Positions 37,235 to 45,914 of a stretch of 64,000 bases of DNA are shown one piece after another. The DNA comes from Saccharopolyspora rosea (GTDB lineage Bacteria > Actinomycetota > Actinomycetes > Mycobacteriales > Pseudonocardiaceae): assembly GCF_025643595.1 (NCBI RefSeq), contig NZ_CP102826.1, positions 930,001-994,000 of the forward strand, in the 5' to 3' direction. The notes below the pieces were generated by a model, which saw only the letters and a program-made list of their open reading frames with translations, searched no databases and was not told the origin of the DNA. Every line of letters begins with the position of its first letter. Positions within the stretch are counted from its first letter, which is position 1. Made by a program: the position numbers and the translations under genes.

Positions 37235-40200
37235 TCAGAGGCGCACCGGGTGGAGCTTGTCGAGTCCGGTGAGCCGGTCGCTTCTCCGCACCCGGACTTT
37301 GGCGTCCAGGTCCGCCAGCGGTGACACGTCCAGTCCCGGTGGCATGCGGGACAGCGAGACGATTTCGAGCTGGGTCAACTCGCGCAGCGCCTCGATCGAG
37401 GTGACCGAAGGGCACCCGAACAGCTGGAGGTACCTGAGGTTCGGCAGCCGGGCGAGGTGTTCCAAGCCCGTGACCCAGCAGTCATCGATCGCGAGAGTGT
37501 GCACGGTCGGGCTCAGGGTGGGAAGGTCGGCCAAGTCCACGGGGGAGCAGCGGGTGATCCGGAGGCTCTTCAGGCCGACGAGCGTTCCCAGATCCTTCAG
37601 GAAGTCGATGCGGCGGGCTGCACCCAGTTCGAGGTTCACCAGTGCGCCGCTGGTCGCAATGGGACTGAAATCGGCGATCTCGTCGAGGGCGTCGAGGGAC
37701 AGCGACCGCAGATCTGGTAGCTGACGCAGGAACTCCAAGTCCTGCAACGGCTCCCGCTGTCGCAGCAACAGGCGTTCCAGCGGCAGAGTCCCCAACGTGT
37801 CGAGCGAGAGCAGGGACCCCGGCCCGCGGACCTGCAGACTCGCGAGGGCGGTCCGCCCCTCCAGCGGCGCGAGCGAGACCGGTACCGCGTTGCGGACCCG
37901 GATGCTGCGGACTTCGACGTCTCGGGGGACGAACTCGAAGTCCGTGATCTCCTCGGTGAGGTTGATGGAGATGCTGCGGAGGTTCGTGAGTTCGCGCAGG
38001 TGCGAGAGGTGCTGCAGGCTCTCGACGCTGATGTGCCCGTTGTCCAGCGGAGCTTCGGCGAGGACTCGCGCGGCGAACGCTTCCGGGTCGAAATACCGCC
38101 ACACGCTCGCGATCTCGTCCTGGGTCGGCGACCGTTCATCGCTCGCGTAGTGGGCCAGCCGGGACATCGCTGCGGGGCCGTTGATGAATGCGGCCGTTCG
38201 GACGCAGGCAACCGCTTGCGTCGACGGCAGGGACGCCACGTCGTCCGGGAGGTAGTCGAGCAGCGGTTCCCCGACGGTGGCCAGCAGTTCCGCCTCCACT
38301 GGACTGTTCGGCGGAACCAGTGCCCGGATGGCGGTCTCCACCCGGGCCAGGACCTCGGCCGGGAGGTCCTCCACGGATTCCACGCATGTCGCGGCCAGCA
38401 GGTGCAGGCGGCGGCGCAGCTCGGGGTCGGCTTTCGCCGCGCGGTCCAGGAGTCCGCCGAGCAGCTCGGCGCGGCGGACGCGGCTGAGGAGTCCGGCCGC
38501 CATGACCACTGTTTCCCGCCACTGGTCGGAGTCGGCGTGCGCGATGAGCATCGGGACGTGCTCCTCGGCCGCGATTTCCCGCGCGGCGAGGTACTCCAGG
38601 AACGTGCGGTGCACGAAGTCGATGCGGTTCTCCGCCGGTTCGCGGATGACGCCGCTGCGTTCCACCAGGTGATCGAGGGAGCCCTCCGGAGTGGCGGTGG
38701 TGCCGCGCATGCTGGCGAACTTGCGGTCGAACCTGCGCAGCGCCATCGTGCGGTCCATCTCGCTGCGGCCGTTGAGGACGAGCCAGTAGGCGAGGTCCTG
38801 GAGCAGCGTGAGTTTGTGCCGGTAGTCCAGGACGACCTGGTGCCGGATCTCGCGTTCCGCCTCCCGTCGGACCAGCAGCATTTCCAGCGCCGCGTCGTAC
38901 AGGCTGTTGCGGTCGCGCGGCAGGTCGCCGCCGCGATCGAGGTTGAGCGCGCACAGCATCGCGCACAGCAGCGGGTTGCGCGCGAGGCCGCGCAGGTGCG
39001 GCCGGGCGTCGAGCTGCACCAGCAGGTCGCGGTGGCGGTTTTCCACCTCCGCGCGGTCGAAGGGCAGGGTGCGGGAGTCGGCCGCCAGCAGGGCGCGGTG
39101 CCAGCGGTCGAGGAAGTCGCGGACGTCCGAGGCGGTCATCGGTTCCAGGTCGACCGTGCGGAACCCTTCCGCGGCCAGCCACTTCGTGCTCGCCGCCGCC
39201 GGGCGGGAGGTGACGACGATGCGCGTGTCCGGGTAGTTGCGGAGAAGTTTGTCCAGCCAGTCGCGGACCTGCCGGCGCTTGGCCTCGGCGAGTTCGTCCA
39301 CGCCGTCGACCAGCAGCAGGACGCGTCCCGCCAGCAACTGCCGGTGCGTCCAGCCCTCGGGAACGGGGCCGAGGGTCGGTCCCTGCGGATCGGCGAGGAA
39401 GCCCTCGGGGTTCGGCAGCGGATCGTCGGCGTAGCTGCGGAGTTTGACCAGGATCGGGATGGTGCCGTTGAGGTCGGCCAGCTCACCGGTGAAGTTCTCG
39501 CGGGCGGCCTGCACCGCGATCCAGCGCAGCAGGGTGCTCTTGCCGGAACCGGCTTCGCCGCGCACCAGCGTGCGGTCGGAGCGGGCCAGCGCCGCCTCGG
39601 CCCGCATCGTCTCGGGTTCCGCGACGTCCCGGGGCACCGGTTCGGCCCGCCGGTCCCGGCCGCGGGCGGTGAGGCTCAGGTACGCCACCGACAGCTTCGT
39701 CCTCGGGCGGAAGTTGCGGACGCTGACGCCGATGAGTTCCAGGTCCTCGTGGTGCCGGGCCACCAGCTGCTGGTAGCGGCGGCGGAACGCCTCGTCGTGG
39801 TCGGTGCCGGCCGGGGCGTCGAGGGTGGAATCCGGGATCCGGTCCAGCACGCGGTCCACCCCGCGCAGCACTTCCGTCGCCCGGCGCAGGGATTCCTCGG
39901 CCAGGCGGGAGTCGTACTCCGGCAGTTCGCGGACCAGGTGGACGAGGTGGACGCAGGACTGGTCCAGCGCCCGGTCGAACAGCGCGCGACCGGCTTCGCC
40001 GAGTCCGGCGCGGTGCGGGGCGGTCGGGACCTGGCGCCGGACGTCCCTGGCCAGTTCCAGCGGGTCGAGGTCGGCGCGCAGCAGCGTCGCGTCGGAGAGG
40101 TCCGCCTCGTCCAGGGCGTCGGCCACGGCGTCGATGGTCGCGGCGCGTTCGTTGTCGGGCAGGTCGGCGAACTCGCGCTCGCAGAGGCGTTCCAGGTGTT

Positions 40201-40405
40201 CGGCGGCGAGTTCGGCGGCCTCGTCGAGCCTGCGGCGCAGGGCGCGGCGGTCGCGTTCGCGGAGTCCGCCGAAACGCAGCGCGATCAGCTCGGTGAGGTC
40301 CGCGCCGCGGCGGACCTCGGACTTCCGCCTGGCCAGCCAGGACGTGGCCAGGTGCTTGAGGACGGTGGAACCGGCGCGCAGCGCGGCGGATTCGAGCCCG
40401 GACAC
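37235..40405 (-). CDS. NACHT NTPase with N-terminal helical domain and C-terminal leucine-rich repeats (bNACHT-like)
   Basis: A 1056-residue STAND NTPase. Residues 1-220 form an all-helical region resembling the NNH domains of bacterial NACHT proteins (TVLKHLATSWLARRK at the start). The NACHT core has Walker A GEAGSGKST (283-291), Walker B VLLLVDGVDEL (about 362-372), VVTSRP, and the winged-helix LARNPLLCAMLC. The middle carries helical repeats. From about residue 790 there are leucine-rich repeats (LRELTNLRSISI, LPDLRSLSLDAL, LPNLRYLQLFGC). Bacterial NACHT proteins are established antiphage proteins related to animal NLRs. The GTG at 40405 has GAGGGGG upstream. It converges on rdgB with a 13-base gap. 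Confidence 0.9.
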   Translation of the reverse strand: MSGLESAALRAGSTVLKHLATSWLARRKSEVRRGADLTELIALRFGGLRERDRRALRRRLDEAAELAAEHLERLCEREFADLPDNERAATIDAVADALDEADLSDATLLRADLDPLELARDVRRQVPTAPHRAGLGEAGRALFDRALDQSCVHLVHLVRELPEYDSRLAEESLRRATEVLRGVDRVLDRIPDSTLDAPAGTDHDEAFRRRYQQLVARHHEDLELIGVSVRNFRPRTKLSVAYLSLTARGRDRRAEPVPRDVAEPETMRAEAALARSDRTLVRGEAGSGKSTLLRWIAVQAARENFTGELADLNGTIPILVKLRSYADDPLPNPEGFLADPQGPTLGPVPEGWTHRQLLAGRVLLLVDGVDELAEAKRRQVRDWLDKLLRNYPDTRIVVTSRPAAASTKWLAAEGFRTVDLEPMTASDVRDFLDRWHRALLAADSRTLPFDRAEVENRHRDLLVQLDARPHLRGLARNPLLCAMLCALNLDRGGDLPRDRNSLYDAALEMLLVRREAEREIRHQVVLDYRHKLTLLQDLAYWLVLNGRSEMDRTMALRRFDRKFASMRGTTATPEGSLDHLVERSGVIREPAENRIDFVHRTFLEYLAAREIAAEEHVPMLIAHADSDQWRETVVMAAGLLSRVRRAELLGGLLDRAAKADPELRRRLHLLAATCVESVEDLPAEVLARVETAIRALVPPNSPVEAELLATVGEPLLDYLPDDVASLPSTQAVACVRTAAFINGPAAMSRLAHYASDERSPTQDEIASVWRYFDPEAFAARVLAEAPLDNGHISVESLQHLSHLRELTNLRSISINLTEEITDFEFVPRDVEVRSIRVRNAVPVSLAPLEGRTALASLQVRGPGSLLSLDTLGTLPLERLLLRQREPLQDLEFLRQLPDLRSLSLDALDEIADFSPIATSGALVNLELGAARRIDFLKDLGTLVGLKSLRITRCSPVDLADLPTLSPTVHTLAIDDCWVTGLEHLARLPNLRYLQLFGCPSVTSIEALRELTQLEIVSLSRMPPGLDVSPLADLDAKVRVRRSDRLTGLDKLHPVRL

Positions 40406-40593
40406 GTGACCCCCTCGGTCAGACCCTGCCGTCGATCTTGTCGGGAACCGCCACGGCCGGGCAAGCGCCGAGCGGAAATCCGGCACCCGAGTTCCGCGAT
40501 CGCGGCCGAGACGGACCTTCCGGACGGACTTCGCTGTGACGCACATCGCCCCGCCGTCGGAACGGGCGGTCGGAGCGGATAACTTGCAGCCTC

Positions 40594-41352
40594 GTGTTCA
40601 CCGAATGGCTGCACCTGGCGCTGCTCGTCGTCGTCGGCTTCCTGTCCGGCGCGATCAACGCGGTGGCCGGAGGCGGGTCGCTGCTGGTCTTCCCGGCACT
40701 GCTGGCGACCGGTCTGCCGCCGCTGGTCGCCAACGTGACGAACTCCGTCGCGCAGGGGCCGGGCTTCGTCGGCGCGGCCTGGGGTCAGCGCGACGACCTG
40801 CGCGACCAGCCGCGCCGGGTGCTGCTGACGTCGATCGCCGCGGCGGTGGGATCGACGATCGGCTGCGTGCTGCTCATGGTGCTGCCGGGTTCGGTCTTCG
40901 ACGCGGTGGTACCCGCGCTGATCGCGCTGTCCGCGGTGCTCATGGCGTTCCAGAACACCATCCGCAGGTGGCTGGGAACGCCGGAGGAGGGCGCGCCGGA
41001 CCGGACGGCGGGGCTGACGATCGGGATCTTCGTCGCCTCCGTCTACGGCGGCTACTTCGGCGGGGCACGCAGCGTCATCCTGATCGCGATCCTGGTGCTG
41101 GCGGCCACCGACTCGATGCGGCGGCTCAACGCCCTCAAGAGCTGGCTCGGCATGATCGGCAGCGCCGTCACGCTCGTCGTCTACGCGCTGATCGCACCGG
41201 TGGACTGGGTGGCGGTGCTCGCGCTGATCCCCACCACGGTGCTCGGCGGATACGTGGGCGGCAAGGTCGCCCAACGGCTGCCGTCCACCCTGCTGCGCTA
41301 CGTCGTCGTGGTGATCGCGGCCGGAGTGGCGGTCTACATGGTGCTGAAGTGA
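40594..41352 (+). CDS. TauE/SafE family sulfite/anion exporter-type permease
   Basis: A 252-residue membrane protein with about eight helices. It begins with the TauE motif FLSGAINAVAGGGSLLVFPAL and repeats it as VASVYGGYFGGARSVIL. Members export sulfite, sulfoacetate or other small anions. No sulfonate pathway lies nearby, so the substrate is open. The GTG start at 40594 is 188 bases from the divergent NACHT gene start. Confidence 0.9.
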   Translation: MFTEWLHLALLVVVGFLSGAINAVAGGGSLLVFPALLATGLPPLVANVTNSVAQGPGFVGAAWGQRDDLRDQPRRVLLTSIAAAVGSTIGCVLLMVLPGSVFDAVVPALIALSAVLMAFQNTIRRWLGTPEEGAPDRTAGLTIGIFVASVYGGYFGGARSVILIAILVLAATDSMRRLNALKSWLGMIGSAVTLVVYALIAPVDWVAVLALIPTTVLGGYVGGKVAQRLPSTLLRYVVVVIAAGVAVYMVLK

Positions 41353-41377
41353 GGGGCACCGGCCGGGTCGGTGCCCT
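41353..41377. terminator. Hairpin between convergent genes
   Basis: GGGGCACCG and CGGTGCCC arms separated by about 6 bases, between the permease and bcp stops. Confidence 0.55.
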
Positions 41378-41383
41378 GGACCG

Positions 41384-41857
41384 TCAGACCCCGAGATCCT
41401 TGCGCAGCCGCTCGACGTGGCCGGTCGCCTTGACGTTGTACAGCGCCTTGGCGATCTTGCCGTCCTCGTCGACGACGAACGTCGACCGGATCACGCCCTG
41501 CACGGTCTTGCCGTAGTTCTGCTTCTCACCGAAAGCGCCCCACGCCGTCATCACCGACTTGTCGGCGTCGGACAGCAGCGGGAACGTCAGCCCCTCGGCG
41601 TCGCGGAACTTCGCCAGCTTCTCCGGCGAGTCGGGCGAGACGCCCAGCACGTCGAAACCGGCGTCGCCCAGCACCGCGAGGTTGTCCCGGAAGTCGCACG
41701 CCTCCTTGGTGCAGCCCGGGGTGCTGGCCGCCGGGTAGAAGTAGACGACCACCGAGCGGCCCCGGTAGTCCGCCAGCGACACGGTCTTGCCGTCGGCGTC
41801 CGGCAGGGAGAACTCGGGAGCCTGGTCGCCGACCTGGAGTCGTTGTTGTTCGCTCAT
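41384..41857 (-). CDS. bcp: Thioredoxin-dependent peroxiredoxin Bcp/PrxQ
   Basis: A 157-residue peroxidase that reduces peroxides with thioredoxin. The peroxidatic and resolving cysteines are five residues apart in TPGCTKEACDFRD, the Bcp pattern. Other landmarks are VGDQAPEFSLPD and GVIRSTFVVDEDGKI. The ATG at 41857 is the start. It is divergent from poxB with about 100 bases between. Confidence 0.95.
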   Translation of the reverse strand: MSEQQRLQVGDQAPEFSLPDADGKTVSLADYRGRSVVVYFYPAASTPGCTKEACDFRDNLAVLGDAGFDVLGVSPDSPEKLAKFRDAEGLTFPLLSDADKSVMTAWGAFGEKQNYGKTVQGVIRSTFVVDEDGKIAKALYNVKATGHVERLRKDLGV

Positions 41858-41959
41858 GGACCCGACGCTAGCCGATCCGCGTCCGCCGTCCGACTTGCGG
41901 GACGCTCCAGCGGCGCGTAGACGGGTGGTGGCCCTGCCCCCGAACGCCGGAGGACGATC

Positions 41960-43693
41960 ATGCCCACAGTCGCCGAGCAGTTCATCGAGGTCCTCGTCCA
42001 GGCTGGTGTGCGGCGGATCTACGGCATCGTCGGGGACAGCCTGAACCCGGTGGTCGACGCCGTGCGCCGCACCGACGGCATCGAGTGGGTGCACGTCCGC
42101 CACGAGGAGGCGGCGGCGTTCGCGGCGGGTGCCGAGGCGCAGCTGACCGGTCGGCTCGCGGTGTGCGCGGGCAGCTGCGGGCCGGGCAACCTGCACCTGA
42201 TCAACGGCCTGTTCGACGCGCACCGCAGCGGTGCGCCGGTGCTCGCGCTGGCCTCGCACATCCCGTCCGAGCAGATCGGGACCGGGTTCTTCCAGGAGAC
42301 CCACCCCGAGGAGCTGTTCAACGAGTGCAGCCACTTCTGCGAGCTGCTGTCCCAGCCCGAGCAGATGCCGCGGCTGCTGCGCAGCGCGATCCAGACGGCG
42401 GCGGGACGCCGCGGCGTCTCCGTGCTCGTGCTGCCCGGTGACGTCGCGCACAAACCGGCCGCGAAACCCACCGGGGAAGGCGTCGTGGAATGCGAACCGC
42501 CGACCGTGGTGCCGTCGTCGGCGCAGGTCGACGAGTTCGCGGAGGTGCTCAACTCGGCCGAGCGGGTGATGTTGTTCTGCGGCGCCGGGACGCGCGGCGC
42601 GCACCAGGAGGTCATGCAGCTGGCCGGACGGCTGAACGCACCGGTGGGGCACGCGCTGCGCGGCAAGGAGTGGATCCAGTACGACAACCCCTTCGACGTC
42701 GGGATGAGCGGTCTGCTGGGCTACGGCGCGTGCCACGAGGCGATGCACCGCGCCGACCTCGTCGTGTTGCTGGGTACCGACTTCCCCTACGACAACTTCC
42801 TGCCCCAGGCCAACACCGTGCAGGTCGACATCGAGCCGTCCCACCTCGGTCGTCGCACCGTGCTGGACCTCGCCGTGCACGGCGACGTCGGTGAGACGAT
42901 CCGGGCGGTCCTGCCGCAGGTGCGGCAGAAGACCGACCGGTCGTTCCTGGACCGGATGCTGGGCGAGCACGCCGACCAGCTGGAGCGGGTGGTCGACGCC
43001 TACACCCGCAACGTCGAGAACCAGGTGCCGATCCACCCCGAGTTCGTCGCCGATGTGCTCGACGACCTCGCCTCCGAGGACGCGGTGTTCACAGTGGACA
43101 CCGGGATGTGCAACGTGTGGGCGGCGCGCTACGTCACGCCCAACGGACGGCGGCGCGTGCTGGGCTCGTTCGTGCACGGCTCGATGGCGAACGCGCTGCC
43201 GCAGGCCATCGGCGCGCAGATCGCGGCCCCGGACCGGCAGGTCATCTCGATGTCCGGGGACGGCGGTCTGTCCATGTTGCTCGGTGATCTGTTGACGCTG
43301 CGCACCCACGGGTTGCCGGTCAAGACGGTGGTCTTCAACAACTCCTCGCTGGGCATGGTCAAGCTGGAGATGCTCGTGGACGGCCTGCCCGACTTCGGCA
43401 CCGACCACGACAGCGTCGACTTCGCCGCGATCGCCGCCGCGGCGGGGATCCACTCGGTGCGCGTGGAGAAACCCGGCGAAGTCCGCGACGCGCTCGCCGA
43501 CGCGCTCGGCAGGCCCGGGCCCGCGCTGGTGGACATCGTCACCGACCCCAACGCGCTGTCCATCCCACCGCGCATCACCGGAACCCAGGTCAAGGGATTC
43601 GCGCTCGCGGTCAGCCGGACCGTCCTTTCCGGCGGTGTCGGCAAAATGGTGCAGCTCGCGCGCAGCAACCTGCGCAACGTGCCGCGTCCATGA
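41960..43693 (+). CDS. poxB: Pyruvate dehydrogenase (quinone)/PoxB-like thiamine diphosphate enzyme
   Basis: A 577-residue ThDP- and FAD-dependent enzyme. Features: the N-terminal GVRRIYGIVGDSLNPVVDA, the catalytic Glu in VRHEEAAAFAAGAEA, and the ThDP/Mg motif SMSGDGGLSMLLGD...FNN. PoxB oxidises pyruvate to acetate and CO2 and passes electrons to menaquinone at the membrane, acting in stationary phase. The C-terminal stretch with SRTVLSGGVGKMVQLARSNL is amphipathic, as expected for lipid activation. The ATG at 41960 has GGAGGA upstream. Confidence 0.92.
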   Translation: MPTVAEQFIEVLVQAGVRRIYGIVGDSLNPVVDAVRRTDGIEWVHVRHEEAAAFAAGAEAQLTGRLAVCAGSCGPGNLHLINGLFDAHRSGAPVLALASHIPSEQIGTGFFQETHPEELFNECSHFCELLSQPEQMPRLLRSAIQTAAGRRGVSVLVLPGDVAHKPAAKPTGEGVVECEPPTVVPSSAQVDEFAEVLNSAERVMLFCGAGTRGAHQEVMQLAGRLNAPVGHALRGKEWIQYDNPFDVGMSGLLGYGACHEAMHRADLVVLLGTDFPYDNFLPQANTVQVDIEPSHLGRRTVLDLAVHGDVGETIRAVLPQVRQKTDRSFLDRMLGEHADQLERVVDAYTRNVENQVPIHPEFVADVLDDLASEDAVFTVDTGMCNVWAARYVTPNGRRRVLGSFVHGSMANALPQAIGAQIAAPDRQVISMSGDGGLSMLLGDLLTLRTHGLPVKTVVFNNSSLGMVKLEMLVDGLPDFGTDHDSVDFAAIAAAAGIHSVRVEKPGEVRDALADALGRPGPALVDIVTDPNALSIPPRITGTQVKGFALAVSRTVLSGGVGKMVQLARSNLRNVPRP

Positions 43694-43762
43694 GCATTCG
43701 CCCACATGTCCCACGTGTGATGGGGTGATGACGCACGGTGGGCGGACGTGGAAACTGGGATC

Positions 43763-44611
43763 ATGACAGTGAGTCCCACCGTGCGTCGGCGACGTCTCGC
43801 AGCGGAACTGCGCCGGCTGCGCGCCAAGGCGGAGGTCACCCAACAGCAGGCAGCGGCGCACCTCGGCTGCACGCAGGCCAAGATCGGTCGGTTCGAGACC
43901 GCCAAGCGGTCCCCTTCGGTCGGTGACGTCTCGGGGTTGCTGGACTTCTACGCGGTCGAGGGTGCGGAGCGGGAGCAGCTGATCAACCTCGCCCGAGACG
44001 CCCGCAAACGGGGCTGGTGGCATTCCTACAGCGACGTTCTTCCCGAGTGGTACGAGACCTATGTGGGGTTGGAAGCCGAAGCGTCTTCGATTCACACCTA
44101 CGAGTCGGAGGCGATTCCGGGTTTGTTGCAAACACGCGAGTATGCGCATGCGCTCACGAAAGCGACGCTCATTCGGGCGGACGATTCAGAAATAGCCCGA
44201 AGAGTTGATCTTCGGATACAACGGCAGCAGCGCGTCACCGGTCCCAACCCGTTGGAGCTGTGGGCGGTGGTCGGCGAACCCGCGCTGCGGCGTCGGGTCG
44301 GCGGCTCCGATGTGCTGCGGCGCCAGTTGGAGCACGTGCTGAAACTGGTCGAACTGCCGCACGTGACGCTGCAGGTGATGCCGCTGGACGCCGGAGCCCA
44401 CCCCGCCCAGGCCGGCCCGTTCGTCATCCTGCGCTACTCGAATCACATCGACCCGGATGTGGTTTATTTGGAAACCCATGTGGGCGGTCTCTACCTCGAA
44501 AGGGAGATAGAGCTGTCGAACTACGTGACGATGATGGACCATTTACGTGCGCATGCGCTAAACCCTGAAAGGTCCGTCCAACTCCTCAACGAGCGCATTG
44601 GAGAGCTGTAA
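43763..44611 (+). CDS. XRE-family regulator with DUF5753 domain
   Basis: A 282-residue protein with an N-terminal helix-turn-helix (LRAKAEVTQQQAAAHLGCTQAKIGRFE) and a C-terminal DUF5753 domain with ESEAIPGLLQTREYAHAL and LPHVTLQVMPLDAG. Such regulators pair with a small DUF397 protein in actinomycetes and several affect development and antibiotic production. The ATG at 43763 is preferred over GTG 43748. The 44050-44250 stretch is less GC-rich than its neighbours. The DUF397 gene begins immediately after the stop. Confidence 0.92.
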   Translation: MTVSPTVRRRRLAAELRRLRAKAEVTQQQAAAHLGCTQAKIGRFETAKRSPSVGDVSGLLDFYAVEGAEREQLINLARDARKRGWWHSYSDVLPEWYETYVGLEAEASSIHTYESEAIPGLLQTREYAHALTKATLIRADDSEIARRVDLRIQRQQRVTGPNPLELWAVVGEPALRRRVGGSDVLRRQLEHVLKLVELPHVTLQVMPLDAGAHPAQAGPFVILRYSNHIDPDVVYLETHVGGLYLEREIELSNYVTMMDHLRAHALNPERSVQLLNERIGEL

Positions 44612-44803
44612 ATGGCACACATCACCGGCTGGCGCACGAGCACCCGCACGCAGGGGCAGGGCCAGTGCGTCGAAGTCGGCTTCGGTGTCGACTGCGTCGG
44701 CGTCCGCGACACCAAGAACCGCACCGCCGGGCACCTGACCGTCGCGCCGCGACGGTGGCAGGAGTTCGTCCTCGGCATCAAGCGCGGCATGTTCGACTTC
44801 TGA
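44612..44803 (+). CDS. DUF397 domain protein
   Basis: A 63-residue protein. WRTSTRTQGQGQCVEVGF, VGVRDTKNR and WQEFVLGIKRGMFDF are the DUF397 hallmarks. It starts directly after the XRE regulator stop, the standard regulator-DUF397 pair, in which the small protein may modulate or be sensed by the regulator. Confidence 0.9.
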   Translation: MAHITGWRTSTRTQGQGQCVEVGFGVDCVGVRDTKNRTAGHLTVAPRRWQEFVLGIKRGMFDF

Positions 44804-44812
44804 AGCCGCATT

Positions 44813-44840
44813 GTGGCTCCGCTCCGCCGAGCGGAGCCAC
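44813..44840 (+). terminator. Perfect hairpin after the DUF397 gene
   Basis: GTGGCTCCGCTC (44813-44824), loop CGCC, GAGCGGAGCCAC (44829-44840). There is no U-run. It lies 31 bases before the methyltransferase start. Confidence 0.65.
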
Positions 44841-44871
44841 CTCCACTGCGATCCGACGGGAAGGGAAGCCG

Positions 44872-45720
44872 GTGACCGACTTCGACGCGGCCACTCGATC
44901 GATGATCCGCGCGAACCAGGCGAACTGGGACGAGCGCACCCCGGTGCATGTCGCGAGCGAGTTCTACGGGCTGGACGGCAGTCGTGCCGCATCCGACTGG
45001 TTCGCCCCGTTCGAATGGGACGATCTCGGCGACCTGACCGGATTCGACGTGCTCCACCCGCAGTGCCACCTCGGAACCGAGACCCGGGCGTTCGCCGAGC
45101 GCGGCGCGCGCAGCACCGTCGGACTCGACTTCTCCGCCGAGGCGATCCGACAGGCCCGGCGGATCGCCGCTGACGGCGGGCTGGACATCGAGTACGTGCA
45201 CGCCGACGTCCACGCCGCCGGTGACGCGCTGTCCGGCCGTCGGTTCGACCTGATCTACACCGGCAAGGGTTCGTTGTGCTACCTGCCCGATTTGCCGCGC
45301 TGGGCGGACGTCCTCAGCGGACTGCTGCGGCCGGGCGGGGTGCTGTACGTGGTGGAATTCCACCCCCTGCTCAACTCGCTGGGCCCGGTCCCGCGTCCCG
45401 GCGAGGGCGACGAACTGCTGCTGCGCAACGACTACCTGTCCGGTCGCGGCGCGGTGGAACGCGACGCGCGGCGGACCTACACCGACGGCCCGGAGTTGCG
45501 GGAGGCGACGGTCAGCTACGAGTGGCGGCACGGCCTCGGCGAGGTCGTCAACGCCGTGATCGGGGCGGGGCTGTCGGTGACGAAGGTGCGGGAGACCGAG
45601 CTGCTGCCGTGGCCGCGTTGGGGGTCGATGGTCCGCGCGGACAACGGGTGGTGGCGCCTGCCCGAGAGCGCTCCGCGCATTCCGCTGCTCTACGCGCTGC
45701 GCGCGGTCAAACCGAGCTGA
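44872..45720 (+). CDS. SAM-dependent class I methyltransferase
   Basis: A 282-residue methyltransferase. The SAM-binding region is FDVLHPQCHLGTETRAFAERG followed by VGLDFSAEAIRQARR, then RFDLIYTGKGSLCYLPDL. The glycine-rich loop is replaced by PQCHLGTE, as in a common actinobacterial subgroup. A Trp-rich N terminus (WFAPFEWDDLGDL) is conserved in that group. The target is unknown. The GTG at 44872 has AAGGGAAG upstream. It follows the regulator pair, but a hairpin separates them. Confidence 0.9.
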   Translation: MTDFDAATRSMIRANQANWDERTPVHVASEFYGLDGSRAASDWFAPFEWDDLGDLTGFDVLHPQCHLGTETRAFAERGARSTVGLDFSAEAIRQARRIAADGGLDIEYVHADVHAAGDALSGRRFDLIYTGKGSLCYLPDLPRWADVLSGLLRPGGVLYVVEFHPLLNSLGPVPRPGEGDELLLRNDYLSGRGAVERDARRTYTDGPELREATVSYEWRHGLGEVVNAVIGAGLSVTKVRETELLPWPRWGSMVRADNGWWRLPESAPRIPLLYALRAVKPS

Positions 45721-45914
45721 ACCGCGAAGGTCCACGGTGGGCGCCCGGAGCGCAGGCGTGTGGCCGTGTGGTGCGCCGGGGCTGCTGTGCTGCATTTCCG
45801 GGTCTCCCTTCCACTCGCGGCTTTCGCCGGGTCGTTGTGCTCGGGGACGTGACGCGTACGGCTCGTCGCTGGTCCCCGCGAAGCCGGTTCGTCGCAGCGG
45901 ATGTCGGTCGGTGG

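Noticed and set aside
38000-40582. 860-codon plus-strand frame opposite the NACHT gene
   Set aside because: The minus strand carries intact Walker A, Walker B and leucine-rich repeats, so the opposite frame is a shadow.
41384-44149. Long minus-strand frame spanning poxB
   Set aside because: Only the final 157 codons are a real gene (bcp, starting at 41857). The upstream part is antisense to poxB and the XRE gene.
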